A stretch of 26,529 bases of DNA, from positions 1-26,529 of the IMG/VR virus record IMGVR_UViG_3300010370_004344; one strand, given 5' to 3'. This document shows positions 7,654 through 15,584 of the stretch, piece after piece. Source of the stretch: a virus. How positions within the stretch are numbered: position 1 is the stretch's first letter; each line of letters starts with the position of its first letter. Made by a program: the position numbers and the translations under genes. The notes under the pieces were generated by a model. That model was not told the origin of the DNA. It was given only the letters and a program-made list of their open reading frames with translations, and searched no databases.

Positions 7654-8352
7654 ATGAAAAACCGAGTATTAGTAATAACTGGAACCACTGATATCAATAC
7701 AGATCCTTCATTGGGAGAACCTTTATTTAAAGATGTTTTTGATACAACATTTTCATCAAAAACAAATTATGTTAAAATGCATAATTATGATTTATTGTCT
7801 TTAAATGGATTTGGAAAAGATTTTTTTGGAAGATATCGTGAAAATGAAATAGGGTTTTTGAGAATTGTCAAAGTCTTCAATATGATTGAAGAATACGATT
7901 ATGTCATGTGGATAGATGCAGACGCCATGATAACCAATCCCAGTATGCCAATTGAAAATTTTGAAATAAATGAGTCGGTTTTTTACTGTTCGTATGATTG
8001 GGCTGGGAAATATACTTTGAATACTGGTAACTTTATTTTAAAGAAAACAGTAAATACAAAATTGTTTATAGATGCTTTTTATTCTATTTCTAAACAATTA
8101 AATATGCCAGAAGAACAGGCAACTATAAATTTTATGTATTTTAATACAGAATTTAAAAGTATGATTAAAGTATTAGATCATAGTTTTTTAAATGCCGTTC
8201 CATCTGCAGATATTGTTAAAAAGGAAATATGGAATACAAAACCAAAGCCTCCATTTCCATGGAAGGAAAATGATTTTTTAGTACATGCAACAGGATTACC
8301 AAATAGCGAACGCATTAGAATTTTTAATACTTATTTTAATCAATACTTATGA
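7654..8352 (+). CDS. GT-A fold glycosyltransferase (GT34/GT8-like)
   Basis: A 232 aa protein with the layout of galactosyl GMA12/MNN10-type or GT8-type retaining transferases. The segment YDYVMWIDADAMITNP (81-96) contains the DAD metal site at 88-90, and NTGNFILK (about 123-130) is the typical following block. A HATG-type histidine motif (residues HATGLP near the end) is also consistent with a metal-binding C-terminal His. It lies 3 bases after the E1-like gene and overlaps the next gene by ATGA. No membrane helix or signal peptide is visible. Donor and linkage cannot be read from the sequence. Confidence 0.68.
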   Translation: MKNRVLVITGTTDINTDPSLGEPLFKDVFDTTFSSKTNYVKMHNYDLLSLNGFGKDFFGRYRENEIGFLRIVKVFNMIEEYDYVMWIDADAMITNPSMPIENFEINESVFYCSYDWAGKYTLNTGNFILKKTVNTKLFIDAFYSISKQLNMPEEQATINFMYFNTEFKSMIKVLDHSFLNAVPSADIVKKEIWNTKPKPPFPWKENDFLVHATGLPNSERIRIFNTYFNQYL

Positions 8353-9026
8353 GTAAATTACAATTAAAAAATATTACCCTTCTTTCTTATAATTGTGTAA
8401 ATCCAATACAAAGCATAAAAGCTTTGTTGTATAGCTCAAAAGATATTGATTTTGCAGAAATGATTCTGGTTTCAAATAACAAGCCAGATAATTTGCCAAA
8501 AAATATTACTTTTGTTAAAACTGAACTTAAAACACATTTAGAAGGATCTAAATTTACCTATACTGAGTTGCCAAATATAATTAAAACAGATTATTATCTT
8601 GGTATACACGATGATGGATTTGTAATCAATCCGCATTTGTGGACAGACGAGTTTCTACAATATGACTATATTGGTGCTCCCTGGAAATGGGAAGGTAGAA
8701 GAAACCGTGTGGGAAATGGTGGCTTTGTTTTAAAGAGCAATAAGTTTATCCAACTCACTAAAAATTTAAACTTTTTAAATCGGTGTGATGATGGAGAGCT
8801 GACTAATATGTATTATGATTATTTCATACAAAATGGGTGTCGTTACGCTCCGGTAAGCGTAGCAATGAAATTTTCTTTAGAATCCAAAATACCGGAATGT
8901 GAATTAGATTTAAATAATTCTTTTGGTTTTCATGGTAGAGGAAGACCAGAGGATACGCAAGTGCATGATGGGTTTTATCATCAATTTCAAGAAAAAATTA
9001 AACTATTAGACACAATAGAAATATAA
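8349..9026 (+). CDS. DUF5672-like putative glycosyltransferase
   Basis: A 225 aa protein that resembles DUF5672 proteins found in polysaccharide clusters. The diagnostic stretch is YYLGIHDDGFVINPHLWTDE (82-101), then FLQYDYIGAPW (102-112) and VGNGGFVLKS (121-130). The HDDG motif could be the equivalent of a DxD metal site; that is an inference. It overlaps the upstream gene by ATGA and is 3 bases from the downstream gene. The biochemical activity of this domain family is not known to me, so glycosyl transfer is proposed from fold-like features and from its position among transferases. Confidence 0.65.
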   Translation: MSKLQLKNITLLSYNCVNPIQSIKALLYSSKDIDFAEMILVSNNKPDNLPKNITFVKTELKTHLEGSKFTYTELPNIIKTDYYLGIHDDGFVINPHLWTDEFLQYDYIGAPWKWEGRRNRVGNGGFVLKSNKFIQLTKNLNFLNRCDDGELTNMYYDYFIQNGCRYAPVSVAMKFSLESKIPECELDLNNSFGFHGRGRPEDTQVHDGFYHQFQEKIKLLDTIEI

Positions 9027-9029
9027 TTT

Positions 9030-9986
9030 ATGCAAAATAAACTTCAAATTAATTTGTTTTCTAGTTCTCATAGAGGATATAGATTTCCTTTTACAGTTAA
9101 AATGATGCACGAATTACAAAATGTATCTCATAAAGAAAAGGTGCAGCTTTGCATTCATGCGGAAGAACCTATAATCAATCTGTGGAAAGATTATTTTAAT
9201 ACAAATCCCCCAAAAGTTGATACTTTTTATGTTGAGTACCAAAATTCAGATTATATGAGTAGGGTATATACCGCACAGCAAACTGATTGCAAATACTCAT
9301 GTAAATTAGACGATGATGTACTTGTTAGTCGTCATGTTGTTGATTATATTTTGGAAAATTTAAATGCAATTTCTTTTGAACACCCAATACTCGCACCAAT
9401 TTTAACAAATGGGATGCCAAGCACAGAGTTGTTTATTCAAGACTTTTTAAATGAAGAAGAAAAAGAACAAGCTTACAATATATTTTTGAAAACACCAATA
9501 GAAAATCATTTTCATTTAGATTATACAGAAATTGATAAAAAAGTTAAATCTATGAATAAATGGGATGACAGAGAATACTGGGACTTTGTAGCAACAGCCG
9601 ACACCAAGTGGGAAAAGAAAAATTTACCATGGTGTTATTTTATTGTTCGTGGAATACACCCGGCTCGCTTGTCGTATGAATATAATAAATTTATTGCAGA
9701 AAAAATATTTGCAAATAAAAATAAATTTTTTGAACCTGCTAATTATAGATTGGATACCTATAAAACTCCGTATTTTACAAATAACATGTTTGTAAGTGAA
9801 ACAAAATACTGGAGGGAAACCACACCCATACATGCAGGTGGGTTTGATGAAGGGCAGTTGAGTGTTCGCATGATGATGGATGATTCATCGGTTCTATATA
9901 TAAGAAACGGTTTCGGTATTCATATGGCGTATGGAATGACGCACAATGCGTTTAATCTTGAAAGGTTGTACATAGAAAATTTATGA
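9030..9986 (+). CDS. Putative GT-A-like glycosyltransferase of unknown family
   Basis: A 318 aa protein without a family I can name. It opens with a short strand followed by an RGYRFPFTVKMM stretch. It has an acidic CKLDDDVLVS segment (91-100) that looks like a GT2-type metal/nucleotide-sugar site, and ends with IHAGGFDEGQLS and a GIHMAYGMTHNAFN block that may hold catalytic histidines. No transmembrane segments are visible. Its place between a DUF5672-like gene and a fucosyltransferase-like gene, with a 4-base ATGA overlap to the latter, supports a role in glycan assembly. Function beyond 'probable glycosyltransferase' is not supported. Confidence 0.5.
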   Translation: MQNKLQINLFSSSHRGYRFPFTVKMMHELQNVSHKEKVQLCIHAEEPIINLWKDYFNTNPPKVDTFYVEYQNSDYMSRVYTAQQTDCKYSCKLDDDVLVSRHVVDYILENLNAISFEHPILAPILTNGMPSTELFIQDFLNEEEKEQAYNIFLKTPIENHFHLDYTEIDKKVKSMNKWDDREYWDFVATADTKWEKKNLPWCYFIVRGIHPARLSYEYNKFIAEKIFANKNKFFEPANYRLDTYKTPYFTNNMFVSETKYWRETTPIHAGGFDEGQLSVRMMMDDSSVLYIRNGFGIHMAYGMTHNAFNLERLYIENL

Positions 9987-10798
9987 GCAAGTATATTATT
10001 ATTGAGCCAGAGGGCTACTGTGGAATGTGTGGGTATTTGTGGCAAACAATACGAGCTATTTATCACAATCCAGACAAATTATATTACATCGATTTCGCAA
10101 CTAGCATTTATAAAACGCGAAACGACAATGTTTGGGACTATTTTTTTGAGCAACCACATATACAGAATAAACCAAACCCAGAAGACATTGAGAAAAAAGT
10201 TGGAATTATTTTTGATCAGGCTAGTGAATTTATTTGGCGTAATACTGAACCAAACACTCTAGAAGAAATTCAAAAAAGAAGATTTGCGTTTGGAGAAATT
10301 ATAAAAAAATATATGGTTTTAAAACCCCATATTCAGCAAAAAGTTGATGATTTTGCTGAAAAACATTTTAAAGGAAAAAAAGTATTGGGTGTACATTTTA
10401 GGGGGACCGACCACACTGAAAAAAAACCTATGGAGTATTATCTACAGCAAGTAAAAGAAAAGCTTGCTGACTATGATCTTCTTTTTGTTTGCTCAGATGA
10501 GCATGATCGATTTAAATTGGCAGAGATTGTATTCAAAGATAAAGTTATATCATATGACAGCATAAGAAGCACAAATACAAACCCGCTCCATAGTCCATAT
10601 TATGAAAAACGTTTTCCAAGAAATGGAACTTTTGAATATCAATATAAAATTGCTGAAGATGTTATTGTTGAAGCATTTTTAATGTCAAAAGTAGATTTTT
10701 TAATGTGCTGCGAGGCGTCTAATGTAAATTATCTTTCTAGAGCCATAAATCCAACATTAGAGGCACTAGAGGTACAAGGTAAGCCACCGGTATATTAA
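9983..10798 (+). CDS. GT23/O-fucosyltransferase-like protein
   Basis: A 271 aa protein with the donor-site pattern of GDP-fucose-using transferases of the NodZ/O-fucosyltransferase group: VLGVHFRGTD (134-143, H-x-R-G-x-D), a strand ending in LFVCSDE (167-173), and EAFLMSKVDFLMCCEASN in the C-terminal part, which resembles the conserved D-x-x-x-m-s-x-c-d segment. The N-terminal GYCGMCGYLWQTIRAI is glycine-rich and could bind the nucleotide. It would be a fourth potential fucosyl-type transferase in the island, after one GT11 and two GT10. The stop shares one base with the next start (TAATG). Family placement is moderate and sugar specificity is inferred. Confidence 0.6.
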   Translation: MSKYIIIEPEGYCGMCGYLWQTIRAIYHNPDKLYYIDFATSIYKTRNDNVWDYFFEQPHIQNKPNPEDIEKKVGIIFDQASEFIWRNTEPNTLEEIQKRRFAFGEIIKKYMVLKPHIQQKVDDFAEKHFKGKKVLGVHFRGTDHTEKKPMEYYLQQVKEKLADYDLLFVCSDEHDRFKLAEIVFKDKVISYDSIRSTNTNPLHSPYYEKRFPRNGTFEYQYKIAEDVIVEAFLMSKVDFLMCCEASNVNYLSRAINPTLEALEVQGKPPVY

Positions 10799-11667
10799 TG
10801 TCAAACGATCAAAAAATATCAGTATTTGGTTCTAGTGGTTTTATTGGATCAAAATTTTGTGAATTATATTCAAATGATGTAATTAAAATTCAAAGGGAGA
10901 ATTATTTACCGCAATCCAATAATATTTTGTATTTTATTAGTACTGTGGACAATTATAATGTACATAACAATCTTCATATTGACATAGATACTAATTTAAG
11001 TGTATTAATGAATGTTTTGGATAATATTCCCAAAAACAGTGATACTGTTTTTAATTTTATTAGTTCGTGGTTTGTATATGGTAAAAACTACGAAATGCCA
11101 TTTAGAGAAGATTATTCTAAATGCAACCCAACTGGATTTTATTCAATCACAAAACATTGCGCTGAACAACTTTTAATTTCTTTTTGTCAAACGCATAACA
11201 TAAAATATAGAATTTTTAGATTAGCAAATGTTTTGGGTTCGGGAGATAAAAAAATATCAAAGAAAAAAAATGCATTGCAATTTTTAATTAAAGAAATTGT
11301 CAATGATAAAGATGTTCATTTATATTACGGCGGTGAAGTATTGAGAGATTATATAGATGTAGAAGATGTTTGTCGTGCATTAAAGCTTTGTATGGAAAAA
11401 GCAAACGTCAACGAGATTATCAATATTGGTAGCGGAAAGCCATATAAATTTTTAGATATGATTAATTTTGCTATAGAATATTCTAATTCTTCATCTAAAA
11501 TAATCCATATAAAACCCACCACATTTCACGACATAGTTCAAGTCAGACATTCTTATCTTGATACAGCTAAATTGCTATCTTATGGCTTTAAACAAAGTAA
11601 AGATATAAATCAAATAATAAAAGAATTGGTTGATTTTTATAAAAAAGAAAGTATTATTGAGGCATAA
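10798..11667 (+). CDS. NAD(P)-dependent sugar-nucleotide epimerase/reductase (extended SDR)
   Basis: A 289 aa extended short-chain dehydrogenase/reductase. The Rossmann dinucleotide loop is GSSGFIG (11-17), a catalytic Ser lies in FISSW (about 88-91), and the YxxxK pair is YSITK (115-119). RDYIDVEDV is the common downstream block of NDP-sugar epimerases and 4-ketoreductases. Such enzymes complete deoxysugar pathways, for example reducing the C4 ketone after an E1-type 3-deoxygenation (as abequose or paratose synthases do). That role is attractive here because of the RfbH-like gene, but the exact reaction cannot be read. It is one base away from the dTDP-glucose-dehydratase-like gene downstream. 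Confidence 0.72.
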   Translation: MSNDQKISVFGSSGFIGSKFCELYSNDVIKIQRENYLPQSNNILYFISTVDNYNVHNNLHIDIDTNLSVLMNVLDNIPKNSDTVFNFISSWFVYGKNYEMPFREDYSKCNPTGFYSITKHCAEQLLISFCQTHNIKYRIFRLANVLGSGDKKISKKKNALQFLIKEIVNDKDVHLYYGGEVLRDYIDVEDVCRALKLCMEKANVNEIINIGSGKPYKFLDMINFAIEYSNSSSKIIHIKPTTFHDIVQVRHSYLDTAKLLSYGFKQSKDINQIIKELVDFYKKESIIEA

Positions 11668-11668
11668 A

Positions 11669-12619
11669 ATGAAAATTGTTTACGTAACAGGATGTTTAGG
11701 TTTTATTGGTTCTTATATTACAAGATTATGTCTTGAAAAAGGTTGGTTTGTAAAGGGGGTTGATAAAATCACATATGCTGCCAACAAACAATTGCTAAAA
11801 GAATTTGAATCATATAAAAATTTTTCATTTGTTCATTGTGACATCAATGATCTTACATTTTTGTATGATTGTGATTATATAATAAATACCGCAGCAGAAA
11901 CTCATGTTGGAAATTCTATTGCCAACAGCGATGATTTTATTAAATCAAATATTAGTGGTGTACATAATATTTTAGAGCTTATTAAAAATTATAGACAAGA
12001 AAATGGTAAAGTCCCAACTCTAATACATTTTAGCACCGATGAAGTATATGGTGATATTATTCATGGGGCTCACACCGAAGCAGATATATTAAAACCATCC
12101 AATCCCTATTCTGCATCAAAAGCAGCTGCAGACATGTTAATACTTGCTTGGGCAAGAACTTATAATATACCTTATATTATTGTGAGACCGACAAACAACT
12201 ATGGAATTGGCCAATATGTTGAAAAACTTATTCCAAAAGTTTGCAAATATTTTCATTTAGGTAGAAAAATTCCATTGCATAACAATGGGACACCAGTAAG
12301 AAATTGGCTACACGCAAAAGATACAGCTAGAGCAATCATCACAATAATTGACTCTGGTGTAAAAAATGAAATATACAATATATGTGGTGGTTACGAACAA
12401 AGCAATATAGATACAGTAAAAAAACTTTTAACAGTTTTGGGAATAAAAGAGGAAAATTACTTCAATTATATTGATGCATCTTATAGTCGGCCCGGACAAG
12501 ATGTGAGATATGCTTTAGATGACTCTAAATTGGTTAATCTTGGTTGGAAACCTTTAGAAAATTTTGATAAAGAATTACCTCATATAGTTGAGTATTATAA
12601 AAATAATTTTATTTGGTAA
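11669..12619 (+). CDS. dTDP-glucose 4,6-dehydratase-like SDR
   Basis: A 316 aa protein close in pattern to RfbB/RmlB, which converts dTDP-glucose to dTDP-4-keto-6-deoxyglucose. It has TGCLGFIGS (7-15) for NAD, the active-site block STDEVYGD (122-129) with the Thr-Asp-Glu triad, YSASK (147-151), and NNYGIGQYVEKLIP, a nucleotide-binding stretch typical of this subfamily. The start is ATG 11669 with GAGG six bases upstream; an earlier in-frame codon at 11630 would overlap the previous gene and has no ribosome site. It could feed the E1-like 3-dehydrase if it accepts a suitable NDP-glucose. The nucleotide carried (dTDP or CDP) is not certain, although the STDEVYGD block favours dTDP. Confidence 0.82.
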   Translation: MKIVYVTGCLGFIGSYITRLCLEKGWFVKGVDKITYAANKQLLKEFESYKNFSFVHCDINDLTFLYDCDYIINTAAETHVGNSIANSDDFIKSNISGVHNILELIKNYRQENGKVPTLIHFSTDEVYGDIIHGAHTEADILKPSNPYSASKAAADMLILAWARTYNIPYIIVRPTNNYGIGQYVEKLIPKVCKYFHLGRKIPLHNNGTPVRNWLHAKDTARAIITIIDSGVKNEIYNICGGYEQSNIDTVKKLLTVLGIKEENYFNYIDASYSRPGQDVRYALDDSKLVNLGWKPLENFDKELPHIVEYYKNNFIW

Positions 12620-12623
12620 AAAT

Positions 12624-13673
12624 ATGAACTACAAAAAAAATATTTGGTTATTTGGTGGTGGTGGGGCCTGTTCTTGGATTATTTCTGGATTAAAAAGAGA
12701 AAATGTAGAAATAAAAGGAATACTTGATGATAATCCAAACAAAACAGAAAACATTTATGGAATTCCACTTTTTTCTTCTTCTACAGACAAAATAAACAAA
12801 ACTATCAAAGATAATGATATTATTGTTATATCTATTTTGAATCCTCTAGTAGATACATCTAAAATTATTAAAAATTTACAAAAAGATGGTTGGAAAAATA
12901 TCTTAGAATTTGGAGAATGGGTTGAATTATATTATAAACAGAGTGGAAATGTTGCAGCCCCACTAACAGCAAAAAGTTGGGTAGATAAAACAAATGAACT
13001 GTTGGCCGTTAAAAATCTTTTAGCCGATGAACAAAGCAAACAAGTTTTAGAATGTTTTATAAATTTTGTCAAAGAAGGTAAAAATAAATTTTTACCAATA
13101 GAACCTTGTCCTTATTTTCCTAAAAATTTAAAAAAATGGTCTTCACCATTACATTTTATTGATTGTGGTGCTTTTACTGGAGATACTTTATTGGAAATAG
13201 AAAAAGAAGGATATGAAATAGGTTCAGCACAAGCATTTGAACCAGATATTCCAAATTATAATGAGATGGTAATAAACTGCAAAATTATAAAAAACGCAGT
13301 TTTTTGGCCATGCGGTGTTGGTGATAAAAATGCATCTTTGAGATTTCAAACTCAAAATAATATGGGTTCTTTTGTAGATCCAAATGGTAATTCCGTAATT
13401 CAGTGTGTTCGTTTAGATGATTGCTTGCCGAATTATATGCCAAACTTAATTAAAATGGATATAGAAGGCTATGAATTAAATGCCTTGCAGGGAGCAGAAT
13501 CAATACTTAAAAAGCATTTACCAGGTTTGGCTATTTCTGTTTACCATTTAGCAGATGATATTTGGCAAATACCATTATATTTAAGTACCATTTACAATAA
13601 TAAGGCAAAATTTTATTTAAGAAATCATTCTCGCACAATTGCCGATACTATTTTGTATGTTATTCCAGAATAA
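12624..13673 (+). CDS. FkbM-family methyltransferase with N-terminal Rossmann-like domain
   Basis: A 349 aa two-part protein. Residues 6-40 (IWLFGGGGACSWII ... GILDDNPNK) look like the nucleotide-binding strand-loop seen at the start of PglD-type sugar acetyltransferases and CoA-binding domains. From about residue 176, it is an FkbM (Methyltransf_21) methyltransferase, with FIDCGAFTGDTLLE (178-191) as SAM motif I, AFEPD (204-208), and VRLDDC ... IKMDIEGYELNALQGAE (about 262-292). FkbM enzymes O-methylate sugars or polyketides. ATG 12624 is taken as start; an upstream TTG at 12588 lies inside the previous gene. The fused arrangement is known from glycan clusters but uncommon in phages as far as I know. 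Confidence 0.8.
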   Translation: MNYKKNIWLFGGGGACSWIISGLKRENVEIKGILDDNPNKTENIYGIPLFSSSTDKINKTIKDNDIIVISILNPLVDTSKIIKNLQKDGWKNILEFGEWVELYYKQSGNVAAPLTAKSWVDKTNELLAVKNLLADEQSKQVLECFINFVKEGKNKFLPIEPCPYFPKNLKKWSSPLHFIDCGAFTGDTLLEIEKEGYEIGSAQAFEPDIPNYNEMVINCKIIKNAVFWPCGVGDKNASLRFQTQNNMGSFVDPNGNSVIQCVRLDDCLPNYMPNLIKMDIEGYELNALQGAESILKKHLPGLAISVYHLADDIWQIPLYLSTIYNNKAKFYLRNHSRTIADTILYVIPE

Positions 13674-13681
13674 ATAATAAA

Positions 13682-14305
13682 ATGAATTTAAAAAAGAAAA
13701 TTCTAGATATAGCTTATAAAAATAAATTGAGTCATTTAGGAAGTTATTTTTCTTCCGTTGATATAATAGATTCAATTTACAATAAAATGACAGATAATGA
13801 TATTTTTATCTTGTCGTCTGGGCACGCTGCGGTTGCGTTGTACGCTTGTCTAGAAAAACATTACAATATTAATGCAGAAGAATTGTTTTTAAAACATGGT
13901 GGCCATCCCCACAGAGATGAAGAAAACAAAATACACTGCTCAACTGGAAGTTTGGGTTTGGGTATTACCATTGCTATTGGAAGAGCCATAGCAGATAAAA
14001 CTAAAAAAGTTTATGTTCTAATAAGCGACGGGGAATGTGCCGAAGGAAGTATATGGGAAGCTTTAAAAACAATTTATGAAAATAAAATTGATAACATTGA
14101 AGTTCACGTAAATGTTAATGGTTATGCAGCATATATGGAAATAGATGAAGCATATCTGATAAATAGATTGAAATCATTTTTACCATCAATACAAATACAT
14201 AAAACTACAGTGGAGCATTTTTCTTTTTTAAAGGGATTAAATGCGCATTACCATATAATGAGTGAAGAAAATTATATTCAAGCAATAAAAGAACTAGAAA
14301 AATAA
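13682..14305 (+). CDS. Transketolase-like subunit, N-terminal (TPP pyrophosphate-binding) half
   Basis: A 207 aa protein matching only the first domain of transketolase. It has LSSGHAAVALYA (44-55), GGHP near 73-76, STGSLGLGITIAIG (87-100) and the TPP motif SDGECAEGSIWEA (115-127) closing at NVNGY (144-148). In two-subunit transketolases this half binds the diphosphate and Mg2+. It is followed 7 bases later by the partner half. The usual substrate-recognition elements are hard to verify. In a sugar island this pair could move a two-carbon unit onto a nucleotide sugar or sugar precursor, rather than serve the pentose phosphate pathway; that is inference. Confidence 0.8.
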   Translation: MNLKKKILDIAYKNKLSHLGSYFSSVDIIDSIYNKMTDNDIFILSSGHAAVALYACLEKHYNINAEELFLKHGGHPHRDEENKIHCSTGSLGLGITIAIGRAIADKTKKVYVLISDGECAEGSIWEALKTIYENKIDNIEVHVNVNGYAAYMEIDEAYLINRLKSFLPSIQIHKTTVEHFSFLKGLNAHYHIMSEENYIQAIKELEK

Positions 14306-14312
14306 AGTAATT

Positions 14313-14789
14313 ATGAGAAAATCTTTTGCCAATTTATTGTATGACGAAATGAGTGTTAATAAAAATATTTATTTATTAACCGGCGATCTTGGATATGGGT
14401 TGTGGGATAAAATTAAAGATAATTTTAATGAAAGATTTTTGAATGTGGGCTCCTCAGAAATGGCTATGATGGGCATGGCTATAGGGCTGGCCATGGAGGG
14501 AAAAATCCCTTTTGTTTATTCAATAACACCGTTTGCAATTTACAGACCGTTTGAAATGATAAGAAATTATCTAGAACACGAAAAAATTGCAGTAAATATA
14601 ATTGGCGGTGGGAGAGACCGAGATTATGGTTATTTGGGATTTTCCCATTGGGCTGAAGAAGATAAACAAATAATAGGATGCTTTAAAAATATAAAAATGT
14701 ATCATCCTGAAACAGAGATTGAATTAAAAAGTAATTTTAAAAATATTATAGATAACCGTGTGCCAACATATTTAAATTTAAAAAAATAA
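14313..14789 (+). CDS. Transketolase-like subunit, C-terminal (pyrimidine-binding) half
   Basis: A 158 aa protein corresponding to the middle PYR domain of transketolase. It has the RKSFANLLYDEM start, LLTGDLGYG (21-29), and NVGSSEMAMMGMAIGLAMEG, which holds the Glu expected to activate the TPP aminopyrimidine ring, followed by FVYSITPFAIYRPFEMIRN. It ends without the third C-terminal domain seen in full transketolases and in most two-subunit versions (about 300 aa), so it is unusually short. The neighbouring N-half is required for a functional active site. No frameshift is visible: both halves have their own ATG, and the short intergenic gap makes co-production likely. Confidence 0.75.
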   Translation: MRKSFANLLYDEMSVNKNIYLLTGDLGYGLWDKIKDNFNERFLNVGSSEMAMMGMAIGLAMEGKIPFVYSITPFAIYRPFEMIRNYLEHEKIAVNIIGGGRDRDYGYLGFSHWAEEDKQIIGCFKNIKMYHPETEIELKSNFKNIIDNRVPTYLNLKK

Positions 14790-14792
14790 TTT

Positions 14793-15557
14793 ATGAATAT
14801 TTTATTAGCTGGAAGTCAAGGATATATTGGAAAAAGTATATATCAAAAATTAAGTCAAAAATATAATATAACATGTTTAAACAGAAATGTATTAAATTTA
14901 TCTAATTCTTTTGATGTAGATAAATGGTTTTCAGATAAGTTTTTTGATGTTGTTATAAATGCGGCATCTATCGGTGGCAGCAGGCTGACACCAGATACTG
15001 CAAATGTAATGGATGAAAATTTAAAAATATATTACAATTTTTACAGTAATAAAAATAAATTTAAAAAATTTATATCTTTTGGTTCTGGTGCAGAACTTTT
15101 TATGCCAGAAACATTTTATGGTTTAAGTAAAAAAATTATTGCTAAATCTATTGAAAATAGTAATAATTTTTATAATTTAAGAATTTTTGCAGTGTTCAAT
15201 GAAAACGAATTAAATACAAGATTTATTAAATCAAACATACTCAGATATAAAAAAAGAGAATCCATAGAAATTCATAAAAATAAATTGATGGATTTTTTTT
15301 ATATGGATGATTTAATAACATTAATTGAATATTATATAATTAATGAAAATTTACCAAAAACTATAGATTGTAGTTATGCAGATAAATATAATCTTTTAGA
15401 TGTGGCAGATATTATAAACAGTTTAGATAATTATAAAGTAAAAGTAAATATAAAAGAAAAAGAGACAATTGATTTGTATTGTGGTAATCATATTAACTTG
15501 CCACTCAAATACATTGGTTTAAAAGATGGTATAAAAAATACATTTAAAATGTTGTAA
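14793..15557 (+). CDS. SDR-family NDP-sugar epimerase/reductase, possibly GDP-fucose-synthase-like
   Basis: A 254 aa SDR, shorter than usual (about 300-330 aa). The nucleotide loop is GSQGYIG (7-13), a Ser-rich strand FISFGSGAE lies at about 93-101, and the catalytic pair is YGLSK (109-113). INAASIGGSRL (55-65) resembles the AA-x-VGG stretch of GDP-L-fucose synthase (Fcl/WcaG). It lies directly upstream of GDP-mannose 4,6-dehydratase, where a GDP-fucose synthase would be expected, and the island contains GT11 and GT10 genes. However, the similarity is partial and the C-terminal domain is reduced, so another 4-ketoreductase activity is equally possible. The DNA here is among the most AT-rich in the window. 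Confidence 0.62.
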   Translation: MNILLAGSQGYIGKSIYQKLSQKYNITCLNRNVLNLSNSFDVDKWFSDKFFDVVINAASIGGSRLTPDTANVMDENLKIYYNFYSNKNKFKKFISFGSGAELFMPETFYGLSKKIIAKSIENSNNFYNLRIFAVFNENELNTRFIKSNILRYKKRESIEIHKNKLMDFFYMDDLITLIEYYIINENLPKTIDCSYADKYNLLDVADIINSLDNYKVKVNIKEKETIDLYCGNHINLPLKYIGLKDGIKNTFKML

Positions 15558-15584
15558 TAATTTATATTGGTGGTATAATACTCT

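Noticed and set aside
15574-15579. TATAAT just before gmd as a promoter -10
   Set aside because: It lies only 5 bases before the start codon, so the transcript would begin inside the gene, and there is no matching -35.
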